From Cenococcum geophilum 1.58 (lineage: Eukaryota > Ascomycota > Dothideomycetes > Gloniales > Gloniaceae): a stretch of DNA of 64,000 nt. The notes under the pieces are model-generated. The model had not been told where the DNA came from, made no database searches, and saw only the letters and a list, made by a program, of their open reading frames with translations. A program made the position numbers and the translations under genes. The first letter of the stretch is position 1. The number at the start of each line of letters is the position of its first letter. Location of the stretch: NCBI GenBank assembly GCA_001692895.1, contig KV748196.1:1054001-1118000 (forward strand). Direction: 5' to 3'. This document shows, piece by piece, positions 25,355 to 35,637 of this stretch.

Positions 25355-25689
25355 ATAAAGGCGGAGCTCCGGCGACGCTGTGGTTACTATATATATATAA
25401 AAGGGACACTTAAGGTATAAAAAAGAAGAAAAAGGGGGGTATTGCTAAAGGCTTAAAACAATGTTATATAATAGGGCTTAGTATCTAAAAATCCGACTAA
25501 TTAAATAACTTTAACCGCCGGTTAAAGTTTCTGGACATCTTAATGATATTCCAGTTACGTAATTATACTTTACTGCAATCTAACGGCAATCTAATGGCAA
25601 TTTGCCCTTATATGGTAATGTATAACGGTTTAACTCTATAAGGGCTCTTATAGAGGATTAGGTATAAAGTTTTTACTTAGGCCCAGTTT
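25355..25689 (-). other. Element G 3' non-coding region with palindrome P2
   Basis: This is the non-coding sequence between the chromodomain and the polypurine tract. It contains the 23-bp palindrome P2 at 25,507-25,529 (half site AACTTTAACCG), with the same flanks as in copia element H. A short CTAACGGCAAT-type repeat follows at about 25,575-25,605. Confidence 0.7.
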
Positions 25690-28600
25690 CTATAGGTTTA
25701 CGTAGTAAAAGTTGCTAATTAAATCCTTTGTATTTTTAAAGTCTTTCTATAGTTGCCATTTTGGCTAATCTATATTAAATCCTATGTATATAGCTCTATA
25801 GTAAAGCCGTTATCCTCTACCTTTGCCAAAGTATTTAGAGTTAATAATTCGTTTAATAGTCCACTCCTCGTAGTTCTTATCTTCGTTTTTATCTTAAATT
25901 AGTACTAGTAGGGGTTTATGCTATATCTACCCTAATAAGGGGTTAGGCTAATAAAGGTATAGTAGCTATAGGTAAAATATAGGCCATATCCCGCGGGTAG
26001 CTAGGGTAAATAGGAGTTCTAGCTTATATACGGCTCCCCTATTAATAACTCATTTAATTAAATAGGGGCTAAGGTTCTTATAATTAAGTGACTTTATAGG
26101 CTTTTATATAGAGATATTATATATATTTAGCTATACCCAGTCGCCAACACGTATCTCCGGTGGTGGCGTTTTATAATAGTTGGCGAAGTAGGCTTACTTT
26201 ACTTAAGCCTAGGCCATTTCTCCCTTATAGTAGTTAAGTAGATTTTATATACAGTCTATATACTAGTTAGTAAGTAGCATCTTAAGACGTTTTTTATATG
26301 GCAGTTTCTTATTAATAGGTTCTAGTGGCTCTATACCAGATTAGGGGTAATAACCCTTATTTATAAAAAATGGGGTAAGTCCTATAGTGGTTAAGATATA
26401 GTTATTTACTACAAATTTACCTAGTAAAAGGTAATCTACCTAGTTATCTTAACTATAGGCGACTACCTATTGTAGGTACGCTTTTATATTGGTATTAGCG
26501 TTTTCTAGTTACTTAGTAGTTTTATAGTAGAAGGATATAGACATCTTAACGGAGATGCTAAGGCGTTAGCAGATTTGTCTCTATATATTAGAGTTAAATT
26601 ATATGCCTTAGTTAGACGTAATTAAGTTAGGTAACCTATATAGTCGGTAAACTTTACGGAGGAAGGCGTTAGTAATATCACTAACGGCTACGCCTTTGGT
26701 TAGGATATAGTGGCGCTCTTTTATAAGTTAGTATATTATTATAAGGATGTTCTTATAGATATGGCTATATTATTTATAGGGTAGTAGGTTAATAACGAAA
26801 TCTATAGCGATATCTGCCTATTATTATATAGGTACTAGTAGAGGGTATAGTAGTCCTTAGTACTTTATATTAAAGGCCTTAGCGCGCTTATAACTATAGT
26901 AGGCGCCTATAAAGCGTTTAACTAAGTCTATTATTTTTAGCTAAAAGTAGTATTAGCTAAAAAGCTTATAGGTTTCTCATTTACCTAGGTAGCCACTTAA
27001 TTAGAGGTTATAGGCTATTTAGATTAATTGCCGTTATAGATTTTCTAGGTTAGGGATAAATAGGCGGCCTCTATAATAGAGCCTATTTTCTTTTACTTCT
27101 AAAGCTACTATATTAATTTAGCCTAAGCTTTAGAGGTTAGTAGGTAGCGTATAGGCGCTAGTAGTCTTTGCGGTAATAAGTTAATATAGTAATGGGTTAA
27201 TAGAGGCGTTATATACCGTAGTAATAAGCTCGTTAATTTTAGGAGGTAACTTTAGTTCTGTGGTATAAAGCTAGGGTATAGTTAGCTTTATTATAGGTAG
27301 TATACCTAGGGCCAAATTTTGTGCTTTTAGGATTATTTGTTATTAGAACTAATTATAAGGGTTATTTTTAGACTAAGGAAGGTCTTACAAGCGGCATATT
27401 AGGCTATTAGGTTTGGTACCTTATACTCTTAGTCTATATACAATTTTAAAGTTAAAACTAGAGAGGAACTCGTTCTAATATACTTAGCGTTAGTTTAGCT
27501 GCTTTATAGTTATAAAGTACTTAAGGTTGCAATAGTCCGTAAGAACTTTAGTTAGCTAATTAGGCTTTACTAAGGAGAGTTCTAGTTAGAATTCTTTAAA
27601 TACTTATATAATTACAAGGAGTTCTTTATTATAGATCTTATAGTTATACTTTTATAGTATAAGCTTAGACGAGTAAAATGCGACTAGGTAAAGGAGACTG
27701 TTATCGCCTATCTAGGAAAGGATGCCTACGTTAATATGGTCTAAGGAGTTGGTTTTAAGGTAGAGTTATTATCCTAGTATAAAGTAAGCTAGAATAGGTG
27801 CTTTAGTAAAGGCATTTTTAAGGTCTTAGAACGCCTTCTTATATTTAGGCGTCTAGGTAAAGCGTAGGTACGTTTTTCTTCCTTTTATAAAAAGGCCCTT
27901 TGTTTGCATTATTACTATAAGTAGTGCTACTACGCCTAAGAAGTTGTATATAAATTTCCGATAGAAGTTAGCGAAACTAAGGAAGGCTTATACGTCCTTA
28001 ATGCAGTTAGGGGCTTGCTATTTAGTAATTATATATACCTTTTTAGGGTCTATATAGACACCCTTAGTAGTAATAATTAGTTTAAGGTATTTTACTTCTA
28101 TAACTAAAAATTTGCATTTTTTTTAAATTAATATAAAGTCCTACGTCCCTAAGGCGCTATAGGACCTTTTAAATATATTCGGTATGCTTAAAAGGTTTAT
28201 TACTATAAATAAGTATATCGTTTAGGTACGCAGAGCAGAAGTTATTAAGGTAGTCCTATAAGGCGTTATTAATATAGCTTTAAAAGGTGCCTAGGCCGTT
28301 ATATACGCCAAAGGGTATAATAATATATTTAAATTAGCTAAAGCGTAATATAAATACGGTTTTTTATTTGTTACCTTCTCGTATTTAAAAATAGTTAAAG
28401 GCGGCGATAATATTAAGCTTAGTATAGATTTTGGCTTAACTAAGCCACTTAAGGGTCTTACGTATAAGCGGTACTAGGTATCGGTTTTTAATTATAATAG
28501 CGTTAAGTCCTCTATAGTTAACGTAGAATTAAATACCTCCTTTTAGCTTCTTAGCGAGAAGGATAGGGGCGGCTGCTAGTAATATATTAGGACAAATAAA

Positions 28601-29470
28601 TTCTTTATTAAGGTACTTGTTAATATACTTTTTTATAACTAGAAGTTCGTCTTTTAATATTAAATAGGGTCTCTTATAAGGTGGTATTTTTCCTTATTTA
28701 ATATTAATGGTATAGTTATTAGGTTAATATAGGGGGAGTATATCTATACTCTTTTATAAGCATATATTAGTAAAGTTATAGTACCTCTTAAGGAGGAGCT
28801 TATAGAGTTCTTCGTTAGTAAGTCCTTTTTTAAGCTTTATAAACTTCTTAAAGTCTAAAGGTAAAAGTCTGTAGAGTTCTATAGGGGCGTTATCTTCTAA
28901 AAGGTTAACTATGTCTATTCTATTACTATAGAGAATATAGTTCTGTTCTTTGTTAAGCTTATATAGTTATAATTAGGAAGCTACAGTAACGGTTTAGCCT
29001 TTTTTATATGCTATATGGTAGAAGGCTAAGGCACTTATATAGTGGTAGTTAGTTATAGGTGGGGTAATAAAGGGTTCCTTAGGTTAATATCCTAGGGAGT
29101 AAATAGAGGCGGCTAGGCTATACCCTAGGCAAGTCTCTCTGCAGTATTTAGAGTTAAAGGTTATTTCTCTTTTCTTCCAGTTAATGGTGGGGTTATATTA
29201 TTTAAGCTAGTTTATTCTAAGGATAATAGGGTAATTAGTAAGTGGTATAATATAGGCCTAGAGTTCTTCCTAGTGCCTATTTATATCTAAGTAGAGTTAT
29301 GCTATATAGGTAATCTTTTATGCGGTATAATTACTATTAGCGAGTTATAAGGCGCGGGCTTTAGTAAGGGGTAAGGTAGATAGGTTATAAGTATATATAA
29401 ATTAGGTATTTATAAATTTATTAGTAGCTTCGCAATTAATTATAGAATAGCTTATATATTATTTTTTAGT
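25690..29470 (-). pseudogene. pol: pol of element G
   Basis: Read on the minus strand, protease is at about 29,290-29,460 (active site NCEAT, from D-C/S-G-A-T). RT is at about 28,000-28,760 with motifs VNYRGLNAI and PFGV and with the catalytic box YLND (28,217-28,228) in place of YLDD. RNase H (about 27,500-27,900) and integrase (about 26,300-27,400) follow. A chromodomain lies at about 25,700-25,880, where the EEW...YY-YIGF pattern is clear. Trp and Gln codons are stops, so it cannot be expressed as a polyprotein. Confidence 0.85.
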
Positions 29471-29689
29471 AGTAGTTCCTATTATAGGTAAAACTATCTA
29501 TTTTTATCTATTTATCTTTATAGAGTTATCTATTAAGTAAGCCAATATATAGATCCCTCTATTATTAGGGCGTCCTAACCTATAACTTAGGGCTAGGACT
29601 TAGCGTTTTCCACTTCCATATCTAACTCTACTACTATTACTACGTCTTTATTTTGTATAGTAATAGCGCGTAGTAATATATTTAGTATT

Positions 29690-31234
29690 TAGGGTATTAG
29701 GTTAGGTATTAGGCGGCGGCTACTAAACCTAGCTATTAGGCAGTTTAGGTTATCGTAATAATAGCCTTCTTAACGGCATTTATAGCAGCGTCCTAGTTTC
29801 TGGAGTAGCTTACGCTCTCTATCTAAGAGTTTTTATAGGAAGGTTAGTATAGAGAAATTAATATTGGTTCCGGTAGTACTTAAGGTAGTAGGTATTAGTG
29901 GCTTAGTATATATAGGTTTAGTAGGCCTAGAGGGCTTCTATAAAGAGGTTTTTAGGTAAAAGTTAGTAGTAGTAATTTAATTTAGTTATTATTTAATCTT
30001 CTATAGAGCTGCTACTATATTACAAATATTATTGTAGTTATGGCTAGCGGCTGCGTAACTAAGGTAATAAATAACTTTTTTAAGGAGGTCCTCCTAGTCT
30101 TTAGTATTATCTTAAGTAAGGGCTCTAGTATATTCCTAAAATTTAATATAGAATTTATTAAATAATTTAGTAGGGTTTATCTTTAGGATATATAGTTTAG
30201 CTTAGTTAGTAGCTAGTAGGTTATAGTCGTGGTATATTAAGTTAAGATTATTAAGGACTTCTTAGTAGGACTACCACTTTTAGGGGCTACTAGTTTTCTA
30301 TTAGGCGAAGAGTCTATTAAACGGTGTACCCTTTATTCGCCCAATAATATAGCCAATCTTAGTGTCTTCTGTAAGAAAAAGGTAGGCACTCTAAGTTAGT
30401 TTCTTACGGATTTGCATCTTTTAATAGCTATATTCCTTACAGTCTCCCTAAAAGACTAGGAAATTAGGGTAGCGTATATTAGACCCTATAGTAGCAGTTT
30501 AGGTCCAATTATTATAGCTTTTATTATTACTACTTTAGTAGGGGTTCCTATTAGGTAAAGCTACTTAGCGCTAGCCCTCTATTAAGCGTTAAGTAGGTAA
30601 AGTTACCAGGGGCGTAAAGACTTAGGCGGCGTTATATATAGTAGAGAGGTATCTAGCGTTATTATAAATGTGCTTATTAAGCTAAGATTATAGGTATTTA
30701 ATTATGCCTTCTTTTTTAGTAACTATAGTAATTAGTATAATCTTAGCCTTCTTTAACTATTAAACGTCGCATTTAGACACGCGGAGGTTGTCTTTAGTTT
30801 CTTAACGTATATTATTAGTGAGCGCCTTATAAGCTTGTAGGTCTTAGATAATATCGCGATCTTAGGTAGTACGCATCTTAGCTTATATAAGCTTTAGGTA
30901 GTAGTTCTATAAAAGGCGGTAGTATTTATTAGGGTCTTATGCTACCATTTTTATAAACATCTCGGCGTCTTATATTTTAATTTTAATAGGTAGTAGCCCT
31001 TCTGTTTGCTTATCCGTAGTTATATAGTTAATAAAAAATATGATATTATTAGTGTCCGTCTCCTTAGGGGTTAAGGCTAGGGCTAATAAATTAAATTCTC
31101 CTAGGATTAATTAGCGTCGTAGGTTAAGTGTAGGTATTAGATTATTCTTTAGGTTTAATATAGTAGCTAGTAAGGAATATCGTCTTACTATTATAGGTTC
31201 CTTAGAAGTATAAAGTGAGGTAATTCGTAGACAT
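29690..31234 (-). pseudogene. gag: gag of element G
   Basis: The frame starts at a minus-strand ATG at 31,234, about 90 bp inside the 5' LTR, and encodes a capsid-like protein. It ends in a CCHC zinc knuckle at 29,740-29,787 that reads C-Y-K-C...C. Stops are scattered but fewer than in the A-D family. The start is inferred from position, as no second copy is present to confirm it. Confidence 0.72.
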
Positions 31235-31324
31235 GCTGCTTTTGGCAGCGCCTGCAGTATTATAGAGACGTAGAATTGGTCGTAGGCTGAGCGTCGGTGG
31301 TAAAAAAAAAAAGGCGCAACGTAA

Positions 31325-31517
31325 TGTTATGGGACGGGGGCAGTGGCTACAAAGCGTATGTATTTGAGGAGTCTATAAGACATTGCGCGATCGATCGTAA
31401 GGGTCGAGGGCGTAAGGAGGTGATATACCTACGCGTAGCTGACATAAGCTGTACGCGAGGTGTGCGCGAGAGCACGGGGCTCTCCTATAGAGGCCCCTGC
31501 GGTGGGGTTCCGTGACA
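31325..31517 (-). repeat. 5' LTR of element G (nearly unmutated)
   Basis: This 193-bp LTR, TGTTATGGGAC...CCGTGACA, keeps many CpG and CpA sites that are lost in the left copy. It includes an imperfect hairpin (GGGGCTCT...AGAGGCCCC, about 31,474-31,500). A 72-codon open frame across it is only a consequence of the low mutation load. Confidence 0.92.
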
Positions 31518-31697
31518 TTGCCTTAACTAAGCTAATAGCAATTTTCTATCCCGGGGATAGAAAATCCTAATTAGTCTATTTAATAATAGAATTAGTAAAA
31601 CTCTATACCGCCGCCTAATATAAGTATAAAAACGTAATAAGCAATAAGTCTTAACTAAAATTAAATTATTTTAGACCTTTGGCTAAAGGGGGAGTAC
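31518..31697 (+). other. Element F 3' non-coding region, part 2, with palindrome P1
   Basis: This continues F after G. Palindrome P1 at 31,541-31,565 is a perfect 25-mer (half site ATTTTCTATCCC around one central base). The tract CTAAAGGGGGAGTAC at 31,683-31,697 is the likely polypurine primer just before the F LTR. Confidence 0.65.
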
Positions 31698-32059
31698 TAT
31701 AACGGGACTGGCCTAGTTATAGTAGGAATATCTCAGTAAAACCCTTAATAGATAAATTCTAACGCTTTAACTAAATTTTACTAAATTTTAATAGCTTAAT
31801 TAACTTCTGCCAAGTTCTGCTAGATTAATTGAATTTTACTAAAGTCCGTTAAAGACCGCGTGTATATATGCGCACGTATTAACCACTAAGACCCCTAACT
31901 ATTTAATTATATAATTCTCTTATTATTCCCTTCTCTTCTTTATATAATGTCTTACTCTCTATAAGAGCTATACCTATAGATTTAGATAGAATTTATATTA
32001 TTCCTTCAAATCTGCCCCGAAGCCTCTTTGCGCCCTTATAATATTACCCTAGTCTAATA
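31698..32059 (+). repeat. 3' LTR of element F (right edge approximate)
   Basis: The start is read as TATAACGGGACTGGCC, the RIP form of TGTAACGGGACTGGCC, directly after a polypurine tract. This resembles many fungal Ty3 LTRs. The end is placed at CTAGTCTAATA, but without the second LTR it cannot be fixed. Confidence 0.55.
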
Positions 32060-32077
32060 TAATTACTAGCCTTTATA

Positions 32078-32217
32078 CGTAGAGCTTTGTATAGAGTTTT
32101 ATATAGAGCTTTATACAGAGCCTCGTGTAGAGCCTCTATATGTAGAGCTTTGTGTAAAGCCTTATATAAAGCCTTATATAAAGCTTCGTATAGAGCTTCG
32201 TGTAGAGCTTTATATAG
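32078..32217 (-). repeat. 12-bp tandem array (inverted orientation)
   Basis: About eleven units of TAGAGCTTTATA run here, the reverse complement of the unit at 33,603-34,502. Units vary by C/T and G/A changes and by a few 15-bp forms. F appears to have inserted at or beside this array. Confidence 0.85.
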
Positions 32218-32283
32218 CTTTATAGTATTTTTATTGCAGTTTTATAGTATTTTTGTTACAATTTTGTAGTATTTTAATTACAG
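32218..32283. repeat. 22-bp tandem repeat, three units
   Basis: Three successive 22-bp units of the form TTTATAGTATTTTTRTTRCA lie between the 12-bp array and MITE 1. Confidence 0.75.
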
Positions 32284-32470
32284 CTAAAATTAGGGTCTGC
32301 TTAAGTCGCAATTTTAGTAATTTGCAGCAATTGCGTAAGTAGCTTATATATTTATAGCAATTTACAGAAATCCATATAAGTAGCAGCAAATCGCCAAAAT
32401 CGCGACTTACGCCGGTTTTGCAGACCCTAATTTTCGCTTGCGACAACGTGCCCAAAGAAATTTTTCCTGA
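32284..32470. mobile_element. Foldback MITE copy 1, inserted in a transposase gene
   Basis: The left and right arms are inverted. AAAATTAGGGTCTGC near 32,286 pairs with GCAGACCCTAATTTT near 32,420-32,435, and the pairing continues inward with AAGTCGCAATTTT. The right end, TTTTTCCTGA, matches MITE 2 at 33,591-33,600. It interrupts the Fot1-type transposase at 32,471. Its left terminal part is diverged, so that edge is uncertain. Confidence 0.68.
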
Positions 32471-32802
32471 TGAACGAAGTTGGTAGGCCAGTTCTTGCTA
32501 ACCTGCCTAGCGGTATGCGTAGCAAGCAGTTTATCCGCTATATCTTTTATAGCACCTAGAGTAGGCGCAAACCCCCGCGAGTCTAGGTCCAGTATGTGTC
32601 TGATAATTACCTTCTCTTTAAGCTTGGTAAGCTTCTTTAAATTGGGCACATAATTGTGTCGCGTAGTGATTTTGGCGCGTTGATCGCGGAGCGTTGATGC
32701 AGTACGCTTTATGCTCTGAATTTGATTCTGATCGATAGAGGAGATAGTAAGGATAATATCTGCTTCTTTGCAGGTCAATTGTATACTAGATGGTTGAGCC
32801 AT
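32471..32802 (-). pseudogene. Fot1/pogo-type transposase, N-terminal fragment
   Basis: About 110 codons start at the minus-strand ATG at 32,802 and are open without RIP stops. They encode the DNA-binding half of a fungal Tc1/mariner (Fot1, Pot2) transposase: a Lys/Arg/Gln-rich first helix region, then a CENP-B/Tc5-type HTH recognised by KLTKLKEKVIIRHILDLDSR, a LLAT segment and W-x-x-NFV. After NFVH the frame runs into MITE 1, which replaces the catalytic DDE domain. The low mutation load suggests that it was not duplicated when RIP acted. Confidence 0.8.
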
Positions 32803-32876
32803 TGTGACGCATCGCAGAAAGTTGATTGGGGTGGCGGCTCGCTTGGGGTGGCGGCTCGCTTGTGGAGTACGTTAAA
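32803..32876 (-). other. 5' region of the Fot1-type element, with direct repeats
   Basis: Immediately upstream of the transposase start are two tandem 17-bp copies of GGTGGCGGCTCGCTTG. Subterminal repeats of this kind are usual in Fot1-like elements, and the end TGTGGAGTACGTTA may be the terminal inverted repeat beside a TA target. The opposite end is absent. Confidence 0.45.
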
Positions 32877-32934
32877 TACTTCATTTTATAATTATTTATT
32901 AAGTGGCGGTAGAGTTATTAATATATAAAGATGC

Positions 32935-32957
32935 AGGCAAAACTCCTTAGTACGATA
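32935..32957 (+). repeat. 23-bp inverted repeat, left copy
   Basis: This sequence begins AGGCAAAACTCC and is repeated exactly in inverse orientation at 36,449-36,471. GGTATCGT motifs follow at about 32,985-33,002 and also occur inside the right copy, like the subterminal repeats of DNA transposons. I see no clean target duplication. Confidence 0.8.
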
Positions 32958-33338
32958 TGGCTTCTGCAGCCGAGGGTATCGTAATATCAATGGTATCGTT
33001 GTATTTAGGTTTTGTATATAAGATACACTAAAAATCAAAATTATAGTATGTATTGTGTATCTACATGCGCGAAGCTATAATTGGGCAACTGGCTCTACTA
33101 AAGAAAGAGGTAATCGCCACTTGCTTAGTATTTTAAAACCGTCGGTCTTAAATTTGACAATCGTGCCTTAATAGAGTTACAATAACCTCTTTATCACCAA
33201 CTTCCTATTATTCCCCATACAGTCGAAGGGATCGTAAGGCCTCTAGCGCCTCATTAAGCTTAATTTAAGGTTGTTAGGCGTCCTCCTTATCTGTTTCCGT
33301 ATCGCGATCGGGTCCAGCGTAGAGCTTTTAGTGGTACA
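32958..33338 (-). pseudogene. Possible C-terminal fragment of a DDE transposase
   Basis: On the minus strand about 33,160-33,300 reads NEALEALRSLRLYGE, then two stops, then EVGDKEVIVTLL. This resembles the coiled C-terminal tail of fungal Tc5/pogo DDE transposases, where an E-E-A-L-x-A-L-x-x-L pattern is common. It lies 200-360 bp inside the left 23-bp inverted repeat, where the 3' end of a minus-strand transposase would be. The rest of the interval shows no recognisable feature. The call rests on pattern memory only. Confidence 0.4.
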
Positions 33339-33600
33339 TCAGGAAATTTTTTTTTGGGCTCGTTGTTGCAAACGAAAATCGGGGTCTGCAAAACCTGCGT
33401 AAGTCGCAATTTTGGCAATTTGCGGCGATTTGCAGCAATTTGCTACAAACACATAGGCTACCTATACACGCGCCTACCCTATCTATGTGTTCATAGCAAA
33501 TTGCTACAAATCGCCGCAAACTACCAAAATTGCAACTTACGCAGGTTTTGCAGACCCCGATTTTCGCTTGCAACAATGTACCTAAAATATTTTTTCCTAA
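33339..33600. mobile_element. Foldback MITE copy 2, complete (262 bp)
   Basis: Almost the whole element is a pair of inverted arms of about 115 bp around a short loop at about 33,456-33,480. The ends are TCAGGAAATTTT and, inverted, TTTTTCCTAA. The inner arm contains GCAAATTGC-type motifs. TACA at 33,335-33,338 and 33,601-33,604 is a possible 4-bp target duplication. It has no coding capacity. The open frames across it continue into the 12-bp array and are not genes. Confidence 0.8.
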
Positions 33601-33602
33601 TA

Positions 33603-34502
33603 CAGAGGCTCTGCACGAAGCTCTACACGAAGCTCTATATAAAGCTCTATATAAAGTTTTACGCGAAGCTCTACACGAAGCTTTGCACGAGGCTCTATAT
33701 AAGGCTCTATATAAAGCTCTGCGTACAGAGGCTCTGCACGAGGCTCTATACAAAGTTCTGCACAAATTCGTGCACAAAGCTCCGCACGAAGCTCTATACG
33801 AAGCTCTACATAAAGCTCTATACAAAGCTCTATACAAAGCTTTATATAAGGCTCTACATAAGGCTCTATACAAAGCTCTGCGTACAGAGGCTCGCACGAA
33901 GCTCTGTATAAATCTCTACACGAAGCTCTATATAAAGCTTTACACAATGCTCTACACAAAGCTCTACGTATAGAGGCTCTACATAAAGCTCTACACGAAG
34001 CTCTGCACGAAGCTTTGCGTATAAAGGCTCTATATAAAGCTCTACACGAAGCTTTACACGAAGCTCTATATAAAGCTTTACATAAAGCTTTGCACAAGGC
34101 TCTACACAAGGCTCTACACAAAGCTCTGCGTATAGAGGCTCTATATAAGGCTCTATATAAAGCTCTATATAAAGCTCTATATAAAGCTCTACATAAAGCT
34201 CTATACAAAGCTCTATATAAAGCTTTGTATAAGGCTCTATATGAGGCTCTATATAAAGCTCTATATATAGAGGCTTTATACAAGGCTCTGTACAAAGCTC
34301 TATACAAAGCTTTATATAAGGCTCTATATAAAGCTCTACACAAAGCTCTGTATAAAGCTCTATATAAAGCTCTACGAAGCTCTATATAAAGCTCTATATA
34401 TAAAGGCTCTGTATAAGGCTTTACGCGAAGCTCTATACAAGGCTCTACGCGAAGCTCTATATACAGAGGCTCTATATAAAGCTCTATATAAAGCCTTTAT
34501 AT
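33603..34502 (+). repeat. 12-bp tandem array, main copy
   Basis: About seventy units of GCTCTATATAAA and its C/T, G/A variants (GCTCTACACGAA, GCTCTGCACGAG) run here, with occasional 15-bp units such as GCTCTGCGTACAGAG. Because 12 is a multiple of three and the unit lacks stops in four of six frames, long frames of Ala-Leu-Tyr-Lys or Arg-Ala-Leu-Tyr type appear. They are products of the repeat, not genes. Confidence 0.95.
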
Positions 34503-34675
34503 ATACGCGCGATATACTACTATTAGGTCCCTGCTATATTCCTAATAGCCTCTATATATGCCTCTGCTAAATATACCCCCTATATACACCTAAGTAGCCA
34601 CCTTATTTTTTACCCTTTTTTATATCCTCCCTACCTAGGAAGACACTAGAATAACAGCTAGTAGATAACTATTGC
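34503..34675 (+). other. Spacer between 12-bp and 20-bp arrays, block I
   Basis: This unique-looking spacer contains ATTAGGTCCC...CCACCTTATTTTTTACC and ends in GACACTAGAATAACAGCTAG. The same spacer recurs at 37,163-37,282 and 56,341-56,460, each time between the same two arrays. Confidence 0.75.
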
Positions 34676-35392
34676 CGGAGCTAGACAACTGTTGCTAGAG
34701 CTAGATAACTGTTAGAGCTAGATAACTGTTATTAGAGCTAGACAACTATTAGAGCTAGATAACCGTTATTAGAGCTAAATAACTGTCGCTAGAGCTAAAT
34801 AACCGTCGCTAAAGCTAAACAACTATTAGAGCTAAATAACCGTTATTAGAGCTAGACAACCGTTATTAGAGCTAAACAACTATTGTTAGAGCTAGACAAC
34901 CGTTGCTAGAGCCAGATAACTATCGCCAGAGCTAGACGACCGTTGCCAGAGCTAGATAACCATTACTAGAGCTAGATAACCGTCAGAGCTAGACAACTAT
35001 TATTAGAGCTAAACAACCGTCATCAGAGCTAGACGATTGTTGTTAGAGCTAGACAACCATTACTAGAGCTAGATAACCGTCGCTAAAGCTAGATAATTGT
35101 TACCGGAGCTAGATAACCGTTGCTAAAGGTAGACGACCGTCGCCGGAGCCAGATAACCGTTACTAGAGCTAGACGACTGTTAGAGCTAGATAACTGTCGT
35201 TAAAGCTAAACAACCGTCGCCAGAGCTAGATAACCGTCGCCAGAGCTAGATAATTGTCGTTAGAGCTAGACGACCATTACTAGAGCTAGATGACCGTTAC
35301 TAAAGCCAGATAACCGTTACTAAAGCTAGATAACCGTTAGAGCTAGACGACCGTTATTATCGCTATATAACTGTTACTAGAGCCATATAACA
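34676..35392 (+). repeat. 20-bp tandem array, block I
   Basis: About 35-40 units of AGAGCTAGATAACCGTTACT run here, mixed with shortened 15-17 bp units. Variation is nearly all C/T and G/A. In blocks II and III the unit is AGAACTAGATAACCGTCGCT. Confidence 0.93.
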
Positions 35393-35455
35393 ACCGTTTA
35401 AATAACTAGCCAGCAAATATAATAAATAATTTAATTAATCGATTAAATTAAGGTG
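35393..35455 (+). other. AT-rich spacer, block I
   Basis: This is a short version of the spacer at 37,391-37,633 and 37,976-38,189. It keeps AACCGTTTAAATAACTAGCCAGC and the ATTTAATTAATCGATTAA core and lacks the remainder. Confidence 0.65.
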
Positions 35456-35637
35456 ATATAGATAGGTAGGCATAGATAGGTAGGTATAGATGGGTAGGTA
35501 TAGACGGACGGACAGACAGATAGGTAGGTAGGCAAATAGGTAGGTAGGTAGATAGGTAGGTAGGTAGGCAGGTAGGTAGGTAGGTAGGTAGGTAGGTAGG
35601 TAGGCAGGCAGGCAGGTAGGTAGGTAGGTAGATAATT
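35456..35637 (+). repeat. AGGT tetranucleotide array, block I
   Basis: A run of TAGG/CAGG units starts irregularly with GATAGGTAGGCATA and becomes perfect at about 35,560-35,630. It is a simple sequence that slips easily in replication. Ns follow at 35,672-35,690. Confidence 0.95.

Larger units (their letters stand above)
25148..31517 (-). mobile_element. Ty3 chromovirus G, complete (6,370 bp)
   Basis: Two LTRs of exactly 193 bp flank a minus-strand gag-pol with a chromodomain. The target duplication is TTACC (25,143-25,147) against TTGCC (31,518-31,522), a single RIP-type difference. It lies in the F 3' non-coding region. RT and chromodomain sequence and LTR length separate it from the A-D/I family and from F. 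Confidence 0.92.

Noticed and set aside
31297..31515. 72-codon + strand frame
   Set aside because: It lies across the lightly mutated 193-bp LTR of element G, antisense to the element, and disappears in the other LTR copy.
32722..32928. 68-codon + strand frame
   Set aside because: It is antisense to the Fot1-type transposase fragment and its leader.
33328..34389. Several overlapping frames of 124-248 codons encoding Ala/Leu/Tyr repeats
   Set aside because: They are produced by a stop-free 12-bp tandem unit on both strands. The frames run through a non-coding MITE and show no domain or start context.
34676..35392. Repeat-spacer pattern suggesting a CRISPR array
   Set aside because: Units are head to tail with no unique spacers, and the genome is fungal.
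35456..35637. AGGT-rich array considered as telomere repeat
   Set aside because: The unit is TAGG, not TTAGGG, and it lies between other arrays rather than at a sequence end.
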